Positions 24,635 through 31,750 of a stretch of DNA of 32,689 nt are shown one piece after another; positions within the stretch are counted from its first letter, which is position 1; each line of letters begins with the position of its first letter. A model generated the notes under the pieces. It saw only the letters and a program-made list of their open reading frames with translations, had not been told where the DNA came from and did not search any database. The DNA is from Pseudomonadota bacterium (GTDB taxonomy: Bacteria > Bdellovibrionota_C > UBA2361 > OMII01). The stretch lies in assembly GCA_900299055.1 (NCBI GenBank), contig OMII01000026.1:1-32689 (forward strand), given 5' to 3'. Position numbers and translations under genes: made by a program.

Positions 24635-26053
24635 CTAGCACTGCTGACTACCGATGCACTGCGATGCCTCAATAGGGCCATAGCACACCCCTCCGAAGTT
24701 CATGTAAATCATCGAACTACCGGTATTTGCTCGAGCTTTTGATGCGACACTCGAACCATTCAAAGGCGTACCTGCGCCACAACCAACCCCTGCATAGTAA
24801 CGAGCTGCCCAACCCGCCCCTTGGGAATACAAGCCCAACTGAGCTATCACCGCCCCCTTTGAGTCGATAGCGCGAACGCAGCTCGGGAAAGGGCCTCTGC
24901 CACCTGGCTTCACCACGATACCAATCGTGTTTCTGCGTACGTCAGAAAAGTGGTTAGAGCCGATCGTCTTGTATACATGCCCACCTGGCCACGGCACGAC
25001 CGAGGAACACTGCGCAAGCGAGCCTCCTCCCGATGAGTCGCTTCCTCCACCAGACGACCCCCCCGATGATCCCCCACTACTACCTGAGGACGATTCACCT
25101 TGAACTGCGATCGAGATCTCATCTACTGGCGTGCCGCCGAAGTTAGTGACCTCCTGCATCTCAGCTTGATATGGATTAATTACAACACTCTCTTCGTCAC
25201 TTTGCACAACGACCTCATAGCCATCCCCCGCTGTAAAGTCTCCTACCGAGATAGAACCACTACCTTGGACAAGCTCAGAGGCAATTCTCGTCCCTGCAAA
25301 ATTATAGACGAGTAGTTGAGTCACTCCTCCTTTTTGCGTTTGAAAACCCAGGAGGTCAGCTCCTGAAGCCTGGCGTATAGGAAAAGCACGTGGTCTCAGA
25401 CCGGTACTGGCAAACTTGGGAAGTCGTGAAAACTGCCGGGCCTGTCCTGTAGTCATATTGCGCATTCGCGCGTTAGACCGGTTTCTACTCCCCTTGCGCA
25501 TGACTCCGATCCAATCGATGCCATCACTATCGAGTCGTGCAAAAAAAACTCGATCTCCAGACTTACCAAACTGAAGAGTTTCCGTGGTCGGAGACGCACT
25601 TGCGAAAAGATCGTAGGAGAACTCCCATTGGGCCTTGCCGTTGACGAGTCGCACTACTGCCGCGTCAGCAGTACCATTCCCGTTAAAATCAGCCCCCGCG
25701 ATGACAAGATCTCCCGGCTTACCAAACGTCTTATCTATCCGAGCTGAGGAGGAATCGAGAATCGACCATTTCAATGAATCGGTGCTTGCATCCTCAGCAA
25801 CAACTCCGACTTGAGTTCCGCTACCGAGCCATTGGGCCATAATCGGCAGATCTCCTGAGGCGCCGATAGAACCAAGAGTGCTCGTCGACGAGGAGCCCGA
25901 TAACTGAGCTTTCCATGTCAAAGAACCGTCACTACCCTCGTCAATCCAGGCCCTATCGGAGATGCCGTCCCCATCGAAGTCGCTGGGAACTACAGCAAAG
26001 ACAGGAGTAGATATGCCCAAGAAAGACACGAACAGAACGAGTCGCTTTATCAT
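24635..26053 (-). CDS. secreted FG-GAP/VCBS-type protein with Ser/Gly linker and Cys-rich C-terminal domain
   Basis: The 472 residues begin with a signal peptide (1-20, ending PVFA). Repeats with calcium-type loops follow, including DFDGDGISDRAW (25-36) and DFNGNGTADAAVV (122-134), as in integrin-like FG-GAP beta-propeller repeats. A Ser/Gly linker (about 319-346) leads to a roughly 125-residue C-terminal domain with six cysteines (349, 392, 425, 457, 466, 472), consistent with three disulfides in an exported protein. The C-terminal domain is not recognised. A role in adhesion or polymer binding is inferred only. The ATG at 26053 is set by the signal peptide; no strong ribosome-binding site is seen. 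It is 138 nt downstream of the metal ATPase gene on the same strand. Confidence 0.85.
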   Translation of the reverse strand: MIKRLVLFVSFLGISTPVFAVVPSDFDGDGISDRAWIDEGSDGSLTWKAQLSGSSSTSTLGSIGASGDLPIMAQWLGSGTQVGVVAEDASTDSLKWSILDSSSARIDKTFGKPGDLVIAGADFNGNGTADAAVVRLVNGKAQWEFSYDLFASASPTTETLQFGKSGDRVFFARLDSDGIDWIGVMRKGSRNRSNARMRNMTTGQARQFSRLPKFASTGLRPRAFPIRQASGADLLGFQTQKGGVTQLLVYNFAGTRIASELVQGSGSISVGDFTAGDGYEVVVQSDEESVVINPYQAEMQEVTNFGGTPVDEISIAVQGESSSGSSGGSSGGSSGGGSDSSGGGSLAQCSSVVPWPGGHVYKTIGSNHFSDVRRNTIGIVVKPGGRGPFPSCVRAIDSKGAVIAQLGLYSQGAGWAARYYAGVGCGAGTPLNGSSVASKARANTGSSMIYMNFGGVCYGPIEASQCIGSQQC

Positions 26054-26191
26054 AGTTACGCGGATTTATTAGTGTTTGTAGCAGCACTCCAAGACTCAAC
26101 CTTCGCATCCCTGATTGAGGGATTCAAAACGCCTTGCAAAGTCCTACCGAGGAGATTCAAAGGCTATGCCAGCTCGTTTGCGAGCCCACGA

Positions 26192-28015
26192 TCACATATC
26201 GTCACTCTCGGCGGCGCCCATCGATGCTGCTCGAAGTGCATTCACAACCGCAAATAAGTCTATCCCCTCTTGGAGCACAGCGCCCCAGACTGGAGTCAGA
26301 AAACCGAAAGCCGCCAGCAGCATTCCGATTACACTACACGTCATACCACCCACAGCACTCTGCAGAGCTATGCGTCGGAGCCGCGCACTGACGTGCAATA
26401 ACTGATCAACTTTACGTAAAGATGGCTCAAGAATCACAGCTCCCGCGGCCTCGGAAGTGATATCGCTTCGCGGCCCAAAGGCGACTCCCACGGTAGCTGC
26501 CGACAGAGCTGGAGCATCGTTAATTCCATCCCCAAGAAACAATGTCTGAGCACGCGCTGTCTCGTCGCGTGTTATCGAAACCTTATCTTCTGGTGAACGT
26601 CCCGCGTACACACGCGAAATGCCCATCTGCCGGGCGAGATACTGCACCTCTTCATCTCGATCGCCTGAGAGAAGAATGACATCTTTAAAATTATGGCGTG
26701 GCCCTAAATGGGAGAGAAACTGATGACTATCTGGCCGTGCTTGATCACGGAAATGAAGAACGCCTACTACCTGCCAATCGACGACTACAACGCATTCCAA
26801 TCCAGAAGACCGAGCTTCAAAACCAGTCAGCAGTGCGGGTTCGAGTGCCCGTCTCCCCGTAATCATGACGTGCTTACCTTCCACGCTTCCAGAGAGTCCC
26901 TGCCCAGGTATCTCACTCACATCAGTGACCGGCAGCACGACAATGTTTCGCTCCGCTGCTTTCGCTAGCACTGGGGCGGCAAGCGGGTGTCGTGAGTACT
27001 GCTCGAGGCTAGCAGCATACCGCAGTAGCTCATCTTCACTCACACCCTTGGTTTGAGCTGATTCTATAACGGGCTCTCCAATCGTAAGGGTCCCGGTTTT
27101 GTCTGTTATCAACACCTCGCATCGCTGCGCTCTTTCTAGCACGATGGGGTCTTTGATAATGATTCCGCGCTTGGCGCACCACGATATCGCCCCAAGTATC
27201 GCCACTGGGATGGCGATGATTAAAGGACAGGGTGTCGCTACGACTAACACTGCGAGAAACCTCCTCGGCTCCTCAGAAAATCCCCACGCAGCCAAAGCAA
27301 GCGCGAGGGCTATCGGTGTATACACAAGACCAAGGGTGTCCGCGATCCTCCGCATACGAGGGCGTCGCTGACGCGTTTCGTCCATGACCTGCATAATTGT
27401 TACGTAACGGGAGTCTTTGGCCTCGCGAACCGCTCGAATTACCAGCGGGCTCTCGCCATTAATTGCTCCAGAGATAACCTCGCAGCCCGGCGTCTTCGAG
27501 ATTCGATAGGGCTCTCCCGTCAGGTAGGACTCGTCCATTGCGCTGTGCCCCTCAAGCACGACTCCGTCGACCGGGCAGAGCTCATGTGGCAATACGACTA
27601 ATTCATCCCCAAGGCGCACCTCGCTGACTGAGATGTCTACCATGCTCACATTTACGCGTCGGTGCGCTATGGCAGGCATACGCTTAGCTAGCGCATCAAG
27701 AACCGACGATGCCCGCCGCATCGCATAATCCTCTAAGGCACTCCCTCCCGAGAGCATGAGCACTACGAGTGTGCCGGCAAGATATTCCCCGAGCGCAAGA
27801 GACGTAACAATAGAGACTCCCGCTAGCAAGTCAGAGCCAAACTGCCCCGCTAGCATTCCACCAACGAGGCGTACGACAAGAAACGCCCCTCCGCCTATGA
27901 GCGCAATTAACACAGGGAGCGACGTGTAGAGATCTGAACACCCAGCTAGGGTAAGAGCGAGCGTCGTAATAATCGCGATACACGACGTTGCCGCTACTAT
28001 CAGATTGGACGTCAT
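26192..28015 (-). CDS. heavy-metal P1B-type ATPase with TPC motif, no N-terminal metal-binding domain
   Basis: A 607-residue transition-metal export-type ATPase of the inner membrane. Actuator motif TGEP (166-169), phosphorylation site DKTGT (Asp305), the P1B-specific HP dipeptide in SRHPLA (His343-Pro344), and GDGINDAP (495-502) are intact. The membrane metal-site motif is ATPCPLIIAIP, that is Thr-Pro-Cys-Pro (261-264) rather than the CPC of copper and zinc pumps. The last TM region has LQEGIDLFAVVNALR. TPC-type pumps form a minor P1B subgroup linked to Ni/Fe or Co; the metal here is unknown. There is no CxxC or HMA domain at the N-terminus and no C-terminal hemerythrin domain. The ATG at 28015 has GAGGTG 7 nt upstream; the frame to 28111 adds an unlikely Cys-rich tail. 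Confidence 0.92.
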   Translation of the reverse strand: MTSNLIVAATSCIAIITTLALTLAGCSDLYTSLPVLIALIGGGAFLVVRLVGGMLAGQFGSDLLAGVSIVTSLALGEYLAGTLVVLMLSGGSALEDYAMRRASSVLDALAKRMPAIAHRRVNVSMVDISVSEVRLGDELVVLPHELCPVDGVVLEGHSAMDESYLTGEPYRISKTPGCEVISGAINGESPLVIRAVREAKDSRYVTIMQVMDETRQRRPRMRRIADTLGLVYTPIALALALAAWGFSEEPRRFLAVLVVATPCPLIIAIPVAILGAISWCAKRGIIIKDPIVLERAQRCEVLITDKTGTLTIGEPVIESAQTKGVSEDELLRYAASLEQYSRHPLAAPVLAKAAERNIVVLPVTDVSEIPGQGLSGSVEGKHVMITGRRALEPALLTGFEARSSGLECVVVVDWQVVGVLHFRDQARPDSHQFLSHLGPRHNFKDVILLSGDRDEEVQYLARQMGISRVYAGRSPEDKVSITRDETARAQTLFLGDGINDAPALSAATVGVAFGPRSDITSEAAGAVILEPSLRKVDQLLHVSARLRRIALQSAVGGMTCSVIGMLLAAFGFLTPVWGAVLQEGIDLFAVVNALRAASMGAAESDDM

Positions 28016-28186
28016 ACACCACACCTCAAAGATGAATTTCGCAGATAGACAGAAAGAGCCATGGCGTACACACGCCACACGTACGGGTGCAACACATCGA
28101 TTGCGCTGCACGCCTGCGCTACCTTACTGACCTGCTACACTTCACTACAGAGGGGGCTTGTAAGACTTTGCACAGCCATCATCACC

Positions 28187-28217
28187 GCCCCCGATTACCT
28201 CTCGTATAATCGGGGGC
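28187..28217 (-). terminator. perfect 11-bp hairpin between the recombinase-like gene and the ATPase gene
   Basis: GCCCCCGATTA (28187-28197) and TAATCGGGGGC (28207-28217) are exact complements around a 9-nt loop. It lies 75 nt after the stop of the minus-strand gene upstream and 172 nt before the ATPase start. Neither side has a T-run, so it could be an atypical terminator, a processing stem or a protein site. The rest of the spacer 28016-28291 shows nothing recognisable. Confidence 0.4.
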
Positions 28218-28291
28218 TCGATAGATGACAAGGCTTTACATCACTTATACAAAACTAATCTGGTAGACGAGCGCTATGCCTCACATCTTCG

Positions 28292-29671
28292 TCAGCGGCT
28301 CGCACGATAAATGCCACCGATCGAAATTTTTGCATTCCTGGCTCTAGTTTTTGCCATTGCTCTAAGCTCACTGAGACATACAGCACTCCTCACTGTGGTG
28401 TGCAGAGCCCCAATCTTAGAAGACAGGAACAATGGATCGCTGGGTCCCTTTGGGGCCTCCGAAGAGGACACGTACTGGGCAATCGCACTCCTCGCTGCCC
28501 CACGCAACCTGATTCGTGTTGGTTTAGCTGCTGCGCGGGCTGAAACAGCCAGCACACCTTTCACCGGATCATAATCTCCCACCTTCACATTCACCAGAGC
28601 ACCAAGCGGGAGCGGCCTCTGGGCTAGCAACGCAATGATCGTTCGATCACGTAGGTCCGTGAGAGTTCCGGCTGGTATCTTTTTTACGAGCGCTGCGCGG
28701 GCCCGCGCTGAGACACTGATCGCACGACCAGTTCCCTGTTGTTTGATGGGGCAAAAGGAGTATGCGACCGAATGTGTATCGATCGCCCCTGAACCTGACG
28801 CATCTGGGACGCCCCTATCCGGAGTAGAGTCGCCATCGTCTGACGATGGGGGTGTGTCACCCCCACCCGCTCCAGTACGATCAGGACTTGAGAGCGGACA
28901 GGAGCTCACATTTGGCTGCTGAATGCTTGTGGCAACTCCGGAGCCAGCCGCAAGAGTAGTCCGAATTGTAAAGTTATCTAGACGTACCCGCCCGTTAACT
29001 TCTGTAAGAAAAATTCCAAATGCACGCACAGCGCCTGCCGACGGAAGAGGGCTGCCGTATGTGGATGGAATCACGGGTCCAAGTCCCGCCACGAGTGGCG
29101 CCGTTCCATAGCTCAGTGATGCGGGCGAAATAGTTACATCTTCCCACACTCCTGGACGTATCTGCTGAGTCGCCTCGCGAGAAATATACCAGGTATTATC
29201 GACGAGAAATGCGAGCTGCGTTTGATTATTCTGATTGGCGGGATTAATACCGCTCAACCTCTGCTTGTATGATATCTCCGAGGCTCCAGATTTTAGTAAG
29301 CCTACATCAAAGGAGAATTCACTTGTGAGAACAGACAAGCCATACACCGGGCGAAACCAAAATGCATACCCTTGAGACAACCCCGACGGCGCACTATTCA
29401 CAGCTCCTCCTATTACTGCGCTTCCGTACGAAAATACCTTGAGGTTGCTTATTTTCTCGACCGGCAATCCTGATACCACGCCGAACCACCTTGACTCACT
29501 TGCCCCTTCCTTACCAAGCGAACCACTACAAAAGCTAAACGTTTCCTTATAAATTGTGTCGTTTTGCGCCACCGCTTGGTTGACGGCAACGCCACTTACA
29601 ACTGCCCACGCCGCAACGAACCCAACGCATTTGCTCAACACTCTTTGTTTTACGAGCTGTACTGTTTTCAC
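28292..29671 (-). CDS. secreted protein with C-terminal tyrosine-recombinase-like (inactive) domain
   Basis: The 459 residues begin with a signal peptide (about 1-35, ending AVAQ). An extracellular N-terminal domain (about 40-240) follows, rich in beta-type sequence, ending in VNGRVRLDNFTI as in laminin-G or jelly-roll folds. An acidic Gly/Ser/Asp/Pro linker lies at about 262-298. Residues about 338-448 then resemble the catalytic core of Xer/phage integrases: LRDRTIIALLA, LGALVNVKVGDYD, a basic strand (TRIRLRGAARSAIAQYV) and DPLFLSS. The catalytic Arg of the GLR.SEL box is Pro (RPLPLGAL), and the HxxR and Tyr boxes are absent, so no recombinase activity is expected. The GTG start at 29671 has AGGAGA 6 nt upstream. 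Function is unknown; the domain resemblance is by eye. Confidence 0.75.
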   Translation of the reverse strand: MKTVQLVKQRVLSKCVGFVAAWAVVSGVAVNQAVAQNDTIYKETFSFCSGSLGKEGASESRWFGVVSGLPVEKISNLKVFSYGSAVIGGAVNSAPSGLSQGYAFWFRPVYGLSVLTSEFSFDVGLLKSGASEISYKQRLSGINPANQNNQTQLAFLVDNTWYISREATQQIRPGVWEDVTISPASLSYGTAPLVAGLGPVIPSTYGSPLPSAGAVRAFGIFLTEVNGRVRLDNFTIRTTLAAGSGVATSIQQPNVSSCPLSSPDRTGAGGGDTPPSSDDGDSTPDRGVPDASGSGAIDTHSVAYSFCPIKQQGTGRAISVSARARAALVKKIPAGTLTDLRDRTIIALLAQRPLPLGALVNVKVGDYDPVKGVLAVSARAAAKPTRIRLRGAARSAIAQYVSSSEAPKGPSDPLFLSSKIGALHTTVRSAVCLSELRAMAKTRARNAKISIGGIYRASR

Positions 29672-29819
29672 CGATGTCTCCTTGATATGCGAAATCGAAA
29701 CCTAGCGGAGCAACAACGAATGTTGCCCGCGTTACAGGGAGCATTGGTATAGAAATAATGAGAGGCCTGAAATGAGCTCTCTCATGGAGATTCAAGGCAC
29801 GTGCGGCGAACTCAGCATC

Positions 29820-30341
29820 TTAGCTGCGCAACTTACGCTGTAAACTACGCCTGTGCACGCCAAGTATTTTTGCACTTTGTGTGACGTTTCCATCACACTC
29901 CGAAAGAACTCGCTGCACATATTCCGCCTCTACTTCTGCCAGCGATGGCATCTGCATTGCACTCTGGGCGACCACTCGATCAGGCGAGAACGAGTCAAGA
30001 ACACACTCCGCTGATACAGGTTTTGTAAGGTAGTTAATCGCGCCTGCCCTCACAGCTTCAAGTGCAGTGGAGATACTACCAAAGCCTGTTAGAACCACCA
30101 CAGCTAGCTGTGGATCTCGCTGACGCAATTCACGCACAAGCCATAGACCACTCTGACCGGGCATACGCAGGTCGACCACGGCGCTATCGGGTTTATAGTC
30201 TCCCTGCGCCTCAAGTGCTTCGTTGGCATTTGCCGCCTCAAACACCTCAAGGCCAAGCTGCGAAAGCGATCGCTTCAGTCGCCGGCGAAAAGTATCATCG
30301 TCATCGCAAAGAAGAATCCGCTGCGGCGTGCGCTCACTCAT
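29820..30341 (-). CDS. regA: RegA/PrrA/ActR-type redox response regulator
   Basis: The 173-residue regulator has a receiver (LLCDDDDTF at 11-18, Asp57 in VVDLRMP, the Thr in VVLTGFGS, LTKPVS) joined by a short linker to a Fis-type helix-turn-helix (NVTQSAKILGVHRRSLQRKL). The HRRSLQRKL recognition helix and the small size are hallmarks of the RegA family, global regulators of respiration, carbon and nitrogen fixation and energy metabolism under low oxygen. It is the partner of RegB, whose gene overlaps it by 4 nt (ATGA at 30338-30341). The linker between receiver and DNA-binding domain lacks the usual run of prolines. Target genes cannot be read from this window. Confidence 0.92.
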   Translation of the reverse strand: MSERTPQRILLCDDDDTFRRRLKRSLSQLGLEVFEAANANEALEAQGDYKPDSAVVDLRMPGQSGLWLVRELRQRDPQLAVVVLTGFGSISTALEAVRAGAINYLTKPVSAECVLDSFSPDRVVAQSAMQMPSLAEVEAEYVQRVLSECDGNVTQSAKILGVHRRSLQRKLRS

Positions 30342-31639
30342 ACTGCCACCACTCGCGGAATACGCAGGATCACGGACGTGCCCTTGCCAAGCACCGACTC
30401 AACAGAGAGGATTCCACCAACCTGTGCTGCGAATAATTTGGCGAGATACAGCCCAAGGCCCATCCCCTCTCCTGGCTCTTTCGAGGTAAAAAACGGCTCT
30501 CCGGCGCGCCTCCGCACCTCTTCAGTCATACCAACGCCGGTATCAATCACTGAAAACGTAACTAGCTCATCATCAAGCCTCACCGAGACTCGAACTTCCC
30601 CACCTGCTGCGCAGGCCTGCAAACCATTGCGGATAAGGCTATGCAACGTCGAGGAAAGCCCTCCCCTCAAGGTCACCAGAGAGCTTGCCCCGACATCGGG
30701 CTCAACATCACTGACAAGGCTAGAGGCATCGAATTGGGAGGAAACGTCATCGAGCACGTCCGAGATCTCACAGCGGCTCGGCACTTCTCCAGCAAGCTCG
30801 CTACTCTGTCCCCGCATTCGCTGGAGAATCGCACCACAACGCTCCAATTCCTGACGCATGAGCTTGACATCGTCAGACCACGGAGAATCTTCAGCTAAAT
30901 CGCGCGCAAGGTCGTTACCTATTAAGACAAGAGTGCCGATCGGAGACGCCAGTTCATGTGCGGCACCAGCAGTTAGAGTCGCTAGCGACGCCAGTCGACA
31001 CCGTTCATCCTCCGCGCGCTCTAACGCTGAGATAACTCTCGCTTGCTCTAGTATCTCTCGATTCATTCTGGTCACAAACGCCGCAACGATGACTCCGATT
31101 ACCAAAAAAGCCACAAACATCCCGTGAAGGTGGAGTGACATGGTTTCTCCATGGCCGTGATGCGCGTGATGTGAATGCATACCCAACTGAGGGAGTGGTA
31201 CATGGACGTAGAATAGCGCAATAAAACAGCAGGTAGAGATGACCAACACACCCCAGGTCCACGCAGCGTCCAAGAAGAATGCTGCGAGCGTTACATACAC
31301 TAAAAACATCATGCTGAATGGATTGGTATAACCACCACTCATGTAAAGAAGTCCCGTGAGGACTACTACGTCAACCACGAGCGACATCCCAGCTATACGC
31401 CTCGGAGGTGTGCCATCACTCGCGGCACGTATCATCAGAAAGAAATTGAAGAGAGCGCTAACGCTCAGGACTCCAGCAACCTGCTCCCACGGAAGCGGGA
31501 AGTCGAACGCATACGCTGCGCCAATAAAAATTACTAAGAGCGATATGATAGACGCCCACCGAATCTTAATGAGCCACGACAGCTCAATATTTTCTTTGGC
31601 GCTCGTCCGCGCCGTGGAGGTCGATAAATCCAGTTTCAT
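30338..31639 (-). CDS. regB: RegB/PrrB-type redox sensor histidine kinase
   Basis: A 433-residue inner-membrane kinase with about six TM helices in residues 22-190. The family's quinone-sensing box GGxxNPF is GGYTNPF (102-108). The H-box AAHELASP gives His228, and Cys268 in ELERCGAIL lies exactly 40 residues later, matching His225/Cys265 of Rhodobacter RegB, where the Cys is redox-active. The ATPase domain has an N-box, DTGVGM and GEGMGLGLYLAK. Unusual is a His-rich loop HSHHAHHGHGE (155-165) followed by LHLHG before the last TM helix, which could bind a metal. It is the first gene of the regBA pair; the ATG at 31639 is 111 nt from the next upstream gene's stop, where its promoter should be. 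Confidence 0.93.
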   Translation of the reverse strand: MKLDLSTSTARTSAKENIELSWLIKIRWASIISLLVIFIGAAYAFDFPLPWEQVAGVLSVSALFNFFLMIRAASDGTPPRRIAGMSLVVDVVVLTGLLYMSGGYTNPFSMMFLVYVTLAAFFLDAAWTWGVLVISTCCFIALFYVHVPLPQLGMHSHHAHHGHGETMSLHLHGMFVAFLVIGVIVAAFVTRMNREILEQARVISALERAEDERCRLASLATLTAGAAHELASPIGTLVLIGNDLARDLAEDSPWSDDVKLMRQELERCGAILQRMRGQSSELAGEVPSRCEISDVLDDVSSQFDASSLVSDVEPDVGASSLVTLRGGLSSTLHSLIRNGLQACAAGGEVRVSVRLDDELVTFSVIDTGVGMTEEVRRRAGEPFFTSKEPGEGMGLGLYLAKLFAAQVGGILSVESVLGKGTSVILRIPRVVAV

Positions 31640-31750
31640 GTCTTCACACCGATATCCTCAAGCTCGATCGTATACTCCACTTCCAAGCGAACTTAAAGGC
31701 ACCCCTCTTACTTCAGCAGGAACAAGTATTTGGGCCAATTTCGATAGCTA

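Noticed and set aside
28292-28690. Remnant of an integrated mobile element because of the integrase-like sequence
   Set aside because: The integrase-like part is in frame with a signal peptide and extracellular domain, has a good start site, and no att-like repeats or other mobile genes were seen nearby.
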